Assembly: GCA_016712145.1 (NCBI GenBank)
Contig: JADJRO010000001.1
Location: 1,612,001-1,676,000 of the forward strand
Source of the DNA: Saprospiraceae bacterium
Lineage (GTDB): Bacteria > Bacteroidota > Bacteroidia > Chitinophagales > Saprospiraceae
DNA: 64,000 nt
Direction: 5' to 3'
The notes beneath the pieces were generated by a model. The model worked only from the letters and a program-made list of their open reading frames with translations, ran no database searches and was not told the origin of the DNA. This document shows positions 1 to 8,944 of the stretch, one piece after another; position 1 is the stretch's first letter, and each line of letters opens with the position of its first letter. The translations under genes were made by a program, and so were the position numbers.

Positions 1-2103
1 TTTGTGGAAACATTTGACGCTCATGTTGATGAAAATGCCATGATCATTGTAATTCCTGCAAATGCCGGCATTTTTAACCAACATTTTTTATATAAACTGG
101 ATAGTCTGAGTAGTTTTCTAAGCTCTCAGGAATTTATTTCAAAAGTATATTCCATTACCAATTTAAATTGTATCTACTTTACAAATAATGAATTTAATGC
201 AAGATCATTGGTTCGGATTGACAAGCCGGAACTTTATGAACAAGATTCACTTTATATTTTCTCATCCCCAGAATATTATAAACACTTCTTTTCTAAGAAT
301 CACAAAGCGTGTGCACTGACGGTCTTGTTTAAAACACCGCTTATAAGTACCCAATTCAATGTATTTAATAATAAGTTGATGCTTGAATTAAATAAATTGA
401 ATCTCTCTCAGGTTCATATTCTTTCAGCAAAACTCATCGAACAAGCTTATGTACAACAAATAAAAAAAGAAGCTATTCGATTTTCAATAATTTCCTTTTT
501 GTTTATCACTATAGGTTGGGTTTTAATATTCAAATCAATAAAACAATTGTTCATTCCAATACTAGCCCTTTCTATTAGCCTGGTAATTGTATTATCTATC
601 ATGGCGTATTCAAACCAAACTATAAATTTACTAAGTAGTTTGTTGCCAATTATTCTTATAACAACTTGCCTTACCGGAATCATTCATCTGATTTCAATAA
701 ACACGGAGCTAGAGACATCGCGTAACCACAACAACCGTTTTTATAATAGCCTTTCAACCGGTGAAAAGGCTGTTTTAATTTCATCAATAACCAGTGCAAT
801 TGGCTTTCTTGCCTTAATTTTTTCGGATATTCAAGCTTTACAAACTTTTGGATTATTTACCGCGCTTGGAATAATGATTGTGTTTGTAACTAGCCTTTTA
901 TTTCTAAAAAGATTCCTTCCCGGATTCCAAAATGTTCGAACTGAACTATCACACAGAACATGGTATCCTTTTTATACTAGATTTTACAATTTCCTAGTGA
1001 AACACTCTGTAAAAATAATAGTCTCTAGTTTTTCTATATTGATCGTTTCAATTTTTTTTATCACTAAAATTAAGATCAATGGAAGTCATTTAAACGAATT
1101 TCCAACAAAGCACCCAATAACGAGCGCTTTGTTGTTTTTTGAAAAAGAATTTGGCGGAAGTTACCCCATTGAGATTGTGTTAACCAATACGAAAAAGAAT
1201 GAAAGCTTTTATGAGTTGTCGCAATTGCAAAAAGTGGATACATTCATACAATTTCTGGAAGATTCCTGTAATTTACAATTAATCCGATCTCCTGTTTCAC
1301 TTATTAAAGCAACCAACAAAGCATATAATGGAGGCAATCCAACGGAATATGAATTTCCAAAAGAACAGTCTCAATTAAATGGGTATCTGCAAAATATAAT
1401 GCAGACAGAATATGCTGAAGATCTCAGACGCTACCTAACAGAAGATGGTCAACAGTTAAGAATTAGTGGCACTCGAGCTGATTTACAATTAATAGAAAAG
1501 CAAACGTTCGATAAAAAAATCACAGGTTTTTCCAACCAAATGCCGTTCAAAGTCCAGCAAACCGGAGCTGCATATACAATGGAACTGATTCCCTATTCGC
1601 TGATTGAAACAATGTTACCAAGCCTTGTGATTGCACTTTTCATTTTATCAATCCTGATGTGGACCTATTTTAACATGGCATGGTTAATTCCCATTGCTCT
1701 ATTTATCATTCTTTTCCCTATGATTCTATTAGCCGGCTTTATGGGATTAACGGGGATTTATCTAAAAGCAGATACTGCCATCCTTTTTTCTTTTGCCTTT
1801 GTTCTTTCTGTGGACTATACCATTCATTTTTTAAATAGGTTTAAAACTGAGAATTCAAAATCCAAACATTTGGATGATGCCTTACGAGCTACTGGTGTAT
1901 TAATAGCTAAACCATTAACTATCAAGTCATTAATACTGCTGAGCGGATTTTTAAGTTTATTGATTTCTGATTTTAAAGGGATTTATACAATGGGCATAAT
2001 GATTTCAATGAGCATCGTTTTTGTTTGGATATGCCATTTGACTCTCCTGCCTTTTATAATTCGTAAATATTTTAACAAGTTTATTGATAACCAATACCAC
2101 TGA
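1..2103 (+). CDS. RND/MMPL-family exporter, 5'-truncated by window edge
   Basis: The reading frame is open to the first base, so the true start and the first membrane helix lie upstream; about 699 residues are visible. The layout is that of the MMPL/HAE3 branch of RND exporters: a periplasmic loop, a helix bundle around residues 160-310, a second periplasmic loop around 360-550, and a second bundle around 555-690. The motif DYTIHFLNRF near residue 604 is the conserved helix-4-type signature of this family, whose members export lipids or other hydrophobic compounds using proton flow. It is followed after 100 bp by a cytochrome gene on the same strand, but nothing shows they work together. The family call is firm; the substrate is unknown. 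Confidence 0.85.
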   Translation, partial: FVETFDAHVDENAMIIVIPANAGIFNQHFLYKLDSLSSFLSSQEFISKVYSITNLNCIYFTNNEFNARSLVRIDKPELYEQDSLYIFSSPEYYKHFFSKNHKACALTVLFKTPLISTQFNVFNNKLMLELNKLNLSQVHILSAKLIEQAYVQQIKKEAIRFSIISFLFITIGWVLIFKSIKQLFIPILALSISLVIVLSIMAYSNQTINLLSSLLPIILITTCLTGIIHLISINTELETSRNHNNRFYNSLSTGEKAVLISSITSAIGFLALIFSDIQALQTFGLFTALGIMIVFVTSLLFLKRFLPGFQNVRTELSHRTWYPFYTRFYNFLVKHSVKIIVSSFSILIVSIFFITKIKINGSHLNEFPTKHPITSALLFFEKEFGGSYPIEIVLTNTKKNESFYELSQLQKVDTFIQFLEDSCNLQLIRSPVSLIKATNKAYNGGNPTEYEFPKEQSQLNGYLQNIMQTEYAEDLRRYLTEDGQQLRISGTRADLQLIEKQTFDKKITGFSNQMPFKVQQTGAAYTMELIPYSLIETMLPSLVIALFILSILMWTYFNMAWLIPIALFIILFPMILLAGFMGLTGIYLKADTAILFSFAFVLSVDYTIHFLNRFKTENSKSKHLDDALRATGVLIAKPLTIKSLILLSGFLSLLISDFKGIYTMGIMISMSIVFVWICHLTLLPFIIRKYFNKFIDNQYH

Positions 2104-2203
2104 TAACTATCATAGTAATACATGCTTGGTATCAATAGTCAGTATAACGGAGTATGCTACCTTGCACTTATAATGAATTTCGATTCAATTTTCAAAAAAT
2201 TAA

Positions 2204-2626
2204 ATGTTATCTAAAATGAAAAATTTATTAAAAAAGGCCCTTTATCTCTCGATTCTAACCGGGGTTTTTATCGTTTATTCTCAAAATTTAATGGCTCAAA
2301 ATGCCTGGAATGCGCCAGCAAAAGCCATTGGTGTAGCTAATCCTATAAAAAGCAGTCCTGCTTCTATAGCAGCTGGTAAATCATTATGGACCAGACATTG
2401 CCAGTCTTGTCATGGCAAAACCGGAATGGGGGATGGATCCAAAGCTGCCCAACTTAAAACAGAACCAGGGGATTTTACAATTGCAAAGTTTCAGGGACAA
2501 ACTGATGGCTCCATTTTTTATAAAACTTTGGAAGGCAGAGAAGACATGCCAAGTTTCAAAAAGAAAATTCCGGATACCGATGATATTTGGAATTTAGTAA
2601 ATTTCATCAGAACCTTAAAAAAGTAA
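2204..2626 (+). CDS. Monohaem c-type cytochrome
   Basis: This 140-residue protein has an N-terminal signal peptide (hydrophobic stretch about residues 12-29, ending near AQN) and one haem-binding CQSCH at residues 66-70. Met115 in GREDMPSF is the likely distal axial ligand, so it resembles small class I / c6-like cytochromes. It would act in the periplasm as a one-electron carrier. Translation could start at the first ATG or at a second ATG at 2216, which gives a more usual signal peptide. It is the first gene of a group with an Fe-S protein and an NrfD-like subunit, so it is the likely electron acceptor or donor of that complex; that role is inference. A hairpin follows directly, so it may also be transcribed alone. 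Confidence 0.88.
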   Translation: MLSKMKNLLKKALYLSILTGVFIVYSQNLMAQNAWNAPAKAIGVANPIKSSPASIAAGKSLWTRHCQSCHGKTGMGDGSKAAQLKTEPGDFTIAKFQGQTDGSIFYKTLEGREDMPSFKKKIPDTDDIWNLVNFIRTLKK

Positions 2627-2640
2627 GTCTTTTCATATTT

Positions 2641-2664
2641 GCTGCCGGTCATCGTACCGGCAGC
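2641..2664 (+). terminator. Hairpin after the cytochrome gene
   Basis: A perfect 9-bp stem (GCTGCCGGT pairing with ACCGGCAGC) with a 6-base loop lies 15 bp after the cytochrome stop codon. The following T stretch is weak, so it may be a partial terminator or an mRNA-stabilising hairpin that raises cytochrome levels relative to the downstream genes. Confidence 0.5.
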
Positions 2665-2742
2665 TCCTATTATTTATAAATACATCATTCTTTAATCCTC
2701 GGTATTTTGGATTGAACAGATTTTCTATTAATTTTTTGCAAT

Positions 2743-2973
2743 ATGAATTTATTTAAAACTAACATATCAAGAAAAAACTTCGTTGTGTGGATGGGCGGCT
2801 TTGCAATTCTTCTTACCGCAATTCGATTTAAACTTTTTACTTCAAAACCAAAAAGCAGTATGAAATTTCTAACTGAAGATGGTAAATTAGTTGAGGTAGA
2901 TACAAAACATTTAAATAAGAAGGGAACTAAAATTTACACTTCAGATATCTTTTCCTGGATTAAAAATAAATAA
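2743..2973 (+). CDS. 76-aa membrane-anchored peptide of the NrfD module
   Basis: I do not recognise a named family. Residues about 13-29 form one membrane helix, followed by a short basic and polar tail. Residues 41-57 (KFLTEDGKLVEVDTKHL) align without gaps to a segment near the N-terminus of the Fe-S protein encoded next door (KLLSVDGEIIEVDRAFL), with 8 of 17 identities and most other positions conservative. This suggests that the two proteins share a docking or assembly element. The gene sits between the cytochrome and the Fe-S gene, 11 bp before the latter's GTG, in an evident operon. It could be a small accessory subunit of the membrane complex. Confidence 0.65.
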   Translation: MNLFKTNISRKNFVVWMGGFAILLTAIRFKLFTSKPKSSMKFLTEDGKLVEVDTKHLNKKGTKIYTSDIFSWIKNK

Positions 2974-2990
2974 TTAAAATCATCGTGAGC

Positions 2991-3926
2991 ATGGACAATA
3001 ATAAATCACAAACACGAAGAGCTTTTCTTGGAGGAGGCCTGATCTCTGCCTTGATGTTGAATGCGTGTGATCAAAAACAACATCCATTTATTACGGATGA
3101 ATCCGGGTTGCCATCCGGAGACATGGTAAAATTATTATCGGTAGATGGAGAGATCATTGAGGTGGATCGCGCATTTTTAAAACCAGTTCCAGATTTACCA
3201 CCAATATCAAATGAAGAAGCAAGAATTGGAATTGAGGGTAAAAAATTTGTAATGGTGATTGATTTGTCGCGTTGCAAAAATCTTAAAAAATGTCAACAAG
3301 CTTGTAATCATGTGCATCATGTTCACCCCGGTCAAAATTGGATTAAAGTATATTCAATGCAGGAAGCTGAACATACAGCGCCATATTGGCAGCCAACCAC
3401 TTGCATGCATTGTGACGAACCTCCATGTGTAAAAGTGTGTCCAGTAGATGCAACGTTTAAAAGAAAAGATGGCATTGTACTAATTGATAGTGATCGTTGT
3501 GTGGGCTGTCGTTTTTGTATGGCAGCGTGTCCATATTCAACCAGAGTTTTTAACTGGGAGGAACCAGATATCCCATTAGAAATTGCCCAAAAAGCTTATG
3601 ACTGTGAAAGCAGTACGCCTCAAAAGAAAGGAACAGTTGGCAAATGTGATTTTTGTCCGGATGCTGTAAGAAAAGGAGAACTACCGCACTGTGTGTCTTC
3701 TTGCCCGAATGGCGTTTTCTTTTTTGGGGACCTTATTGAAGATTCTGTAACTAATGGCGCTGAAACGTTTCGCTTCTCTGAATTAATCAAAGACAAAGCC
3801 GGATACCGTTTGATGGAAGATTTAGGTACTAAACCAAGTGTTTATTATTTACCTCCGGTAAGTAGAAATTTTCCCTATGAAAGCGGATTAGAAAATCAAG
3901 CCCCTGCAAATTCACATTCACATTAA
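2991..3926 (+). CDS. Tat-exported 4Fe-4S ferredoxin-like lipoprotein (DsrO/NrfC/HybA type)
   Basis: The protein starts with a twin-arginine signal (TRRAFLGG) that ends in a lipobox-like LNAC with Cys26, so it is probably an exported, lipid-anchored Fe-S protein. Four cysteine groups follow: CKNLKKCQQAC, CMHCDEPPCVKVC, CVGCRFCMAAC and CDFC-x11-CVSSC. This is the layout of four-cluster electron-transfer subunits such as DsrO, HybA and TtrB. In the first group the usual second cysteine is Leu, leaving 15 cysteines, so one site may hold a 3Fe-4S cluster. I chose ATG 2991 over the GTG at 2985, which only adds two residues. It precedes an NrfD gene by 9 bp and would pass electrons between the quinone site and a periplasmic partner. 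Confidence 0.88.
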   Translation: MDNNKSQTRRAFLGGGLISALMLNACDQKQHPFITDESGLPSGDMVKLLSVDGEIIEVDRAFLKPVPDLPPISNEEARIGIEGKKFVMVIDLSRCKNLKKCQQACNHVHHVHPGQNWIKVYSMQEAEHTAPYWQPTTCMHCDEPPCVKVCPVDATFKRKDGIVLIDSDRCVGCRFCMAACPYSTRVFNWEEPDIPLEIAQKAYDCESSTPQKKGTVGKCDFCPDAVRKGELPHCVSSCPNGVFFFGDLIEDSVTNGAETFRFSELIKDKAGYRLMEDLGTKPSVYYLPPVSRNFPYESGLENQAPANSHSH

Positions 3927-3935
3927 ATCCAAGCT

Positions 3936-5258
3936 ATGAATGCCGTTACAATTTCCAAGACAGAACAAATAATAAAAGATACTCAACCAAGAGCATTTGG
4001 AAAAGTGGGAAAAGTGTGGCTTGGTTTTCTAATAGCAATTTGCATCGTCGGATGTTATGCCTATTATTGTCAACTTCGCGATGGTTTGGTGGTCACAGCG
4101 ATGGGGGATTATGTTTCATGGGGTATTTACATTTCCAACTTTGTGTTTTTTGTGGCTATTAGTTTGGTTGGATCATTAATAACAGCAATATTCCGACTGG
4201 CAAACATTCATTGGAGTACGCCCATTACACGAATCGCAGAGATTATTGCAGTAAGTGCTATATTTTTTGCATCGTTGATTATCATCGTCGATATGGGGCG
4301 TCCCGAACGTTTATACAATTTGTTTTTACACCCCAGGCTACAGTCTCCTATCATTTGGGATGTGGTTGTAATCGGTACCTATTTTATAATCAGTTTGTTA
4401 CTCTTATATCTCCCATTGCTTCCGGATATAAAAATACTTTTAAAACAAAGTAAAGATATGCCGAAATGGATGCGTACATTTTACACTTGGCTTGGATCTT
4501 TTTGGACTGGTAGCAAAGTTCAAAAACAACTAAACAATCACAGTATTAAAATATTAAGCATCATGATCATTCCGGTGGCCTTCTGCATTCACACCGTTAC
4601 GTCCTGGTTGTTTGCAACCACCTACAGACCCGGATGGGACAGTACAAATTTTGGTGCCTATTTTGTTTCAGGAGCATTTCTTGTAGGTGCTGGTGCTGTT
4701 GTCATTGCGATGTATGTCTTCCGTCAAATGTATCAATTGAGTGATTATATAACCGAAAAGCATTTTGACAGAATGGGAAAAGCGGTGGTTTTATTGGCAT
4801 TTCTTTATTTATACTTCAATGTCAATGAATACTTAGTCCCTGCATTTAAAATGAAAAAACCGGAAGAAATTCATCTTACTGAATTATTTTCCGGACATTT
4901 TGCACCTATGTTTTGGTTTGCAATCATCGTTGGGATGTTGCTTCCAATAGCAATTCTAATTACAAAAGCTGGCAGAAAACCCATGTTAGTATTTATTGCA
5001 GGCATCATGGTGGTTGTGGGAGCATGGTTTAAGCGCTATCTCATTGTGACCCCTACTTTGTTACACCCCTTTCTTCCCATGCAAGACGTACCTGAAAAAT
5101 TCAGAGTCTATTTTCCAAGTTGGCATGAATGGGCTATAGCTTTTGGATCGCTTGCTGGTGCTTTATTGATCATTACTTTATTCGCTAGAGTATTTCCTGT
5201 AATTCCTATTTATGAAACAATAATTGGTGAAGATGAAAACGAAGAGCATCTTATTTAA
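3936..5258 (+). CDS. NrfD/PsrC-family integral membrane subunit
   Basis: This 440-residue protein has about ten membrane helices and the family segment MGRPERLYNLFLHPR near residue 125, followed by a tryptophan-rich helix start, as in NrfD, PsrC, DsrP and HybB proteins. These subunits hold a menaquinol site and pair with a periplasmic four-cluster Fe-S subunit, here the preceding gene. No molybdopterin, hydrogenase or multihaem catalytic gene is in view, so the natural partner is likely the nearby cytochrome c or a gene outside the window. The 3' end overlaps the start of the next gene by 26 bp, indicating translational coupling. The family is certain; the overall reaction is not. Confidence 0.9.
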   Translation: MNAVTISKTEQIIKDTQPRAFGKVGKVWLGFLIAICIVGCYAYYCQLRDGLVVTAMGDYVSWGIYISNFVFFVAISLVGSLITAIFRLANIHWSTPITRIAEIIAVSAIFFASLIIIVDMGRPERLYNLFLHPRLQSPIIWDVVVIGTYFIISLLLLYLPLLPDIKILLKQSKDMPKWMRTFYTWLGSFWTGSKVQKQLNNHSIKILSIMIIPVAFCIHTVTSWLFATTYRPGWDSTNFGAYFVSGAFLVGAGAVVIAMYVFRQMYQLSDYITEKHFDRMGKAVVLLAFLYLYFNVNEYLVPAFKMKKPEEIHLTELFSGHFAPMFWFAIIVGMLLPIAILITKAGRKPMLVFIAGIMVVVGAWFKRYLIVTPTLLHPFLPMQDVPEKFRVYFPSWHEWAIAFGSLAGALLIITLFARVFPVIPIYETIIGEDENEEHLI

Positions 5259-6144
5259 TTTAGCACTCATCTTGGTTTTTATTACAAGTCAGCTAAACAT
5301 TATACTTAGTCAGTCTGATACGCTTGTCCCTGTAGTAAAAAAGAAAGCCATCCTTAAACTAAGTTATTTTAATTTAGAAAATAAAATTCAGTTTCTTAAT
5401 TTTCAAGGATTAATAAAATCGAAAGAGCGTCTAGATCCGATTTCATACCGTCCAATTCATATTTATATAAATGATGCAGAAGATGAAAAAAATAAAATTG
5501 GTGATTTTGTAACCAATGACCAGGGTAGAATTCAAACAGTTATCAGTCCAGTATTTGCTGATCTATGGAAATCAACCAATCCAAATCTATTTATTGCAAG
5601 ACTTGATTCTGTAGATGAAATGGGAATACTGGAAACAGAAGTTGAAATTACAAAGGCAAAAATTAAATTGGATACGATTCAGGAGGATGGAATAAAAAAG
5701 CTACTGGTCCAAGTCTTAAGCCTGGAAGATACCAGTTGGATTCCTGCAGTGGATGTTGAAATAAAAATTGGAGTACAACGGTTAGCATCTGTTTTACCCA
5801 TAAATAAAGAAGCAACAATAACAACAGATTCTACCGGTAGGGGGGTTGCTGATTTTGAATTGGATTCAATACCTGGAGATCAAACTGGAATGATTCACTT
5901 AGTTGCAAAAATTGAAGATCATGAACTCTTTGGAAATCTTGAAACCTCACTTCAAGTACCTTGGGGTATACCAAGCCATTTTATTAATACCCATTTTGAA
6001 GCGAGAAGTCTGTGGGCGAGGGGGGATAAAGTTCCTGTTTGGTTGGCAGTGTTGGCATACTCCATCATTTTTTCAGTTTGGGGTACATTAATTTATTTAA
6101 TCCTCCAATTTTTTAAAATTAGACGATTGGGTTTACAGAAATAA
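5233..6144 (+). CDS. Periplasmic protein with C-terminal membrane anchor, unknown function
   Basis: I do not recognise this 303-residue protein. The start at ATG 5233 gives a clean signal peptide (MKTKSILFNLALILVF...). The long middle part looks like beta-rich, Ig-like sequence. One helix near residues 267-290 followed by KIRRLGLQ anchors the C-terminus with its basic tail in the cytoplasm. In-frame TTG and the overlap with the NrfD gene (26 bp) mean it is translated together with that subunit. The orientation (a periplasmic domain on a single anchor) suits an accessory or scaffold subunit of the same membrane complex. Function is inferred only from position. Confidence 0.75.
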   Translation: MKTKSILFNLALILVFITSQLNIILSQSDTLVPVVKKKAILKLSYFNLENKIQFLNFQGLIKSKERLDPISYRPIHIYINDAEDEKNKIGDFVTNDQGRIQTVISPVFADLWKSTNPNLFIARLDSVDEMGILETEVEITKAKIKLDTIQEDGIKKLLVQVLSLEDTSWIPAVDVEIKIGVQRLASVLPINKEATITTDSTGRGVADFELDSIPGDQTGMIHLVAKIEDHELFGNLETSLQVPWGIPSHFINTHFEARSLWARGDKVPVWLAVLAYSIIFSVWGTLIYLILQFFKIRRLGLQK

Positions 6145-6494
6145 ATTAAACCAAAAATTTTTTAAACAATTCAATTGGCACCTATTTATTAACTGGAAAT
6201 CAACCGGGCTGTCATTCATAGAAACGAAGCTTTTTAATATCCAAATCAGCCCATAGTCAAGCCATAGATGGAGTTTTTAGTATTTCCTCGATACAGCGGT
6301 TGGAGTTACAAATTTTGATTTATATTATTATTATTATTAATGTATATAATATTAATTAATAACAATTTATATTACTTATTAGAAAAAGTAGTCCGATAAT
6401 AATATTCTCAGCCGACTTTCCTTTAACTTGGCTTTTAAAACGAAACGGATTGATTACGGCTGAAATGCCATAAAATTTTGATTTTATGATATTT
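6145..6494. other. AT-rich intergenic region before accA
   Basis: About 350 bases without a gene. It contains a short (ATT)n tract near 6322-6341 embedded in very AT-rich sequence. I see no clear terminator hairpin for the upstream operon and no convincing full promoter, although accA must be transcribed from here. Confidence 0.4.
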
Positions 6495-7451
6495 ATGGAT
6501 TTTGAAAAGCCTCTGGAAATACTATTTGGAGATCTGGAAAAGCTACGGAAAATTGCAAAAGATAGCGACATTGATATGTCCGAAAAAATAAAAGAACTCG
6601 AATTAAAAATTTCGGATAAACGCAAAGAAATCTACAGTAATTTAACTGGTTGGCAGCGGGTAAGTTTATCAAGACATCCAAATCGACCTTATACCTTAGA
6701 CTATATTAAAAACATGTGTTCAAAGTTTATTGAACTTCATGGGGATCGTACCGTAAAGGATGACAAAGCCATCGTTGGCGGACTTGGTAAAATTGATGGT
6801 CAAACTGTAATGATCATTGGTCATCAAAAAGGCAATACCACTAAAATGCGCCAATTAAGAAATTTCGGAATGGCAAATCCGGAGGGATATCGCAAAGCAT
6901 TGCGTCTAATGAAAATGGCGCAAAAATTTAAAATCCCAGTGGTCACTTTAATTGATACTCCAGGTGCTTACCCCGGAATAGAAGCAGAAGAAAGAGGACA
7001 AGCGGAAGCCATTGCACGGAATTTATTTGAAATGGCCCAATTGGAAGTTCCGATTGTTTGTTATATCATTGGGGAAGGCGCTTCCGGAGGAGCATTAGGT
7101 ATTGGAGTTGGTGATCGCGTATTTATGCTTGAAAATACATGGTACACAGTAATTTCACCAGAATCTTGTTCGTCTATTTTATGGCGAAGTTGGAATTTCA
7201 AAGAACAAGCTGCTGAAGCATTAAAGTTGACAGCCGATCACATGAAAGATTTTGGATTAATCGATGGGATTATATACGAACCCATTGGAGGAGCTCATTC
7301 AGATCCTGAAACCATGGCGACTATTTTAAAGAATCATTTGCTGAATCAAATTAATGAACTACAACAATTACCTGTTGAAACTTTATTAAGCCGACGAATC
7401 GATAAATACAGTGCGATGGGTAAATTTATTGAAGAACCCATTAAAACGTAA
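6495..7451 (+). CDS. accA: Acetyl-CoA carboxylase, carboxyltransferase subunit alpha
   Basis: This 318-residue protein matches the usual length of AccA. It carries the family segments LSRHPNRPYTLDYI, ELHGDR, IDTPGAYPGIEAEERGQ and GEGASGGALGIG, which form the CoA and carboxybiotin site. It transfers the carboxyl group from biotin to acetyl-CoA, giving malonyl-CoA for fatty-acid synthesis, in complex with AccD (not in this window). I chose ATG 6495 (MDFEKP...), the typical Bacteroidota start, over the ATG nine bases upstream. It is separated from dapA by 48 bp and may share its transcript. Confidence 0.96.
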   Translation: MDFEKPLEILFGDLEKLRKIAKDSDIDMSEKIKELELKISDKRKEIYSNLTGWQRVSLSRHPNRPYTLDYIKNMCSKFIELHGDRTVKDDKAIVGGLGKIDGQTVMIIGHQKGNTTKMRQLRNFGMANPEGYRKALRLMKMAQKFKIPVVTLIDTPGAYPGIEAEERGQAEAIARNLFEMAQLEVPIVCYIIGEGASGGALGIGVGDRVFMLENTWYTVISPESCSSILWRSWNFKEQAAEALKLTADHMKDFGLIDGIIYEPIGGAHSDPETMATILKNHLLNQINELQQLPVETLLSRRIDKYSAMGKFIEEPIKT

Positions 7452-7499
7452 TCAAATTTAATTTTTCTATCTTCGATCTGTTCAGAAACTAAATTTGCA

Positions 7500-8402
7500 A
7501 TGAATACCAATTACGACTTTTTACGAGGCACTGGAGTTGCACTGATAACACCATTTACAAAAACTGGACATGTAGATTATGATTCACTTAATCTTGTAAT
7601 TAACCATTGCATACATGGAAGGGTAGATTATTTGGTGAGCATGGGCAGTACCGGAGAAGCAGCGACCTTAAGTTTTGATGAACGCTTGGAAGTGATCTAC
7701 CACACGATTAGAATTTGCTATGGCCAGATCCCGATCCTTGCTGGGGTTGGTGGAAATAATACCGCAGAATTAATCCGGGAATGCAAACTTCTCAATCCTG
7801 AAGGACTTTCTGGCATTCTATCTAGCAGTCCAGCCTACAATAAACCAAGCCAGGAAGGGATCTACAGACATTATATGGAATTGGCCGAACACTCCAATCT
7901 CCCCATTGTAATTTACAATGTTCCCGGACGAACCGCATCAAATATTAGTCCTGAAACCTGCCTCCGATTGGCATTTGCTTCAGATAAATTTGCAGCTATC
8001 AAAGAAGCTTCCGGCGATTTGACACAAGCAACAAAAATTATAAAAGATAAACCGGCTCATTTTCAAGTTCTTTCTGGAGATGATCCTTTAGCCTTGGGTT
8101 TAATAGGAATTGGTGGAACCGGTGTGATTTCAGTAATCGCCAATATCTATCCTGGCATGTTTTCAAATATCATCCGATATGCATTAAATGGTGATTTTAC
8201 TAAAGCGCAGCAATTGAATTTAAAATTATTTGACTTGCATAAATGGCTTTATATCGATGGGAATCCATCAGGAGTCAAGGCTGCCGCTTTCCATTTGGGT
8301 TTGTGTGAAAACAATTTGAGATTGCCGCTTGTCCCTATGAGTCAAACTAATTTTAATAAGCTGGTAGAGGAAATGAATCTAATTGGAACTGATTCCATTT
8401 AA
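7500..8402 (+). CDS. dapA: 4-hydroxy-tetrahydrodipicolinate synthase
   Basis: DapA condenses pyruvate with aspartate semialdehyde, the first committed step to lysine and diaminopimelate. The 300-residue length is normal. The pyruvate-binding GSTGE lies at residues 49-53, the catalytic Tyr139 is in IVIYNVPGRT, and the Schiff-base Lys168 is in AAIKEASGD. All expected active-site residues are present. The 48-bp gap after accA contains TATCTTCG (7468-7475), close to the Bacteroidota -7 consensus, so an own promoter is possible but weak. Confidence 0.96.
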   Translation: MNTNYDFLRGTGVALITPFTKTGHVDYDSLNLVINHCIHGRVDYLVSMGSTGEAATLSFDERLEVIYHTIRICYGQIPILAGVGGNNTAELIRECKLLNPEGLSGILSSSPAYNKPSQEGIYRHYMELAEHSNLPIVIYNVPGRTASNISPETCLRLAFASDKFAAIKEASGDLTQATKIIKDKPAHFQVLSGDDPLALGLIGIGGTGVISVIANIYPGMFSNIIRYALNGDFTKAQQLNLKLFDLHKWLYIDGNPSGVKAAAFHLGLCENNLRLPLVPMSQTNFNKLVEEMNLIGTDSI

Positions 8403-8632
8403 TACTTTTTTTTAAGATAGCGGTTCTACGAATACACTTTAGACGAGGACTTTCGTTATTAAAAACTTCGATTTTACTGCTGTAAATACCTTGCTTAAAA
8501 AATGCTTCAAATAGGATTAGGGTTTTGGGCAGATTGCTTAAACTTAATAATTTCATAATTTAGTCTAAACCTTAGACTTACAATTTGCTGGTAGCTTTAC
8601 AGGTAGATAGAATACACTAACAACCTGTAAAA

Positions 8633-8929
8633 ATGAAACTCATTGTAGATAGCACCCGTCATCAGGTAGTTAAGGATGAACAGATTATCCAGGATTTGAC
8701 CCGAAAGGAATTTCAAATATTGAGTCTTTTGTGCAAAGATCCAGGTCGTGTATATACAAGAGAACAGATTTATAAACAAATTTGGGACAACCCATTGGTA
8801 TCGAATGATCGCACTGTTGATGTACACATAGTACAATTAAGAAAAAAAATAGATAAAAGCTTTATTAAATCAATTAAAGGAGTTGGATATAAAATTATAT
8901 TGGAAACTCACGATGTTAATATGATTTGA
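8633..8929 (+). CDS. Stand-alone OmpR/PhoB-type winged-helix DNA-binding protein
   Basis: The 98-residue protein is almost exactly one Trans_reg_C domain: LTRKEFQILSLL, then VYTREQIYKQIW, then RTVDVHIVQLRKKI with recognition-helix character, and a final wing GVGYKI. Response regulators of this class normally have a receiver domain of about 120 residues in front; here none is encoded upstream in any frame that I can see, and no histidine kinase is nearby. It may be a constitutively active regulator or respond to protein partners. The intergenic segment 8403-8632 in front is the likely promoter region. Binding sites are unknown. Confidence 0.82.
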   Translation: MKLIVDSTRHQVVKDEQIIQDLTRKEFQILSLLCKDPGRVYTREQIYKQIWDNPLVSNDRTVDVHIVQLRKKIDKSFIKSIKGVGYKIILETHDVNMI

Positions 8930-8944
8930 TTCGAATAAAAATTA

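Noticed and set aside
2985..5258. HybA/HybB of a hydrogenase
   Set aside because: No hydrogenase large or small subunit genes are visible and the Fe-S protein lacks the C-terminal membrane helix of HybA.
8353..8556. Minus-strand 67-codon frame after dapA
   Set aside because: Overlaps the end of dapA, has no recognisable features and no promoter.
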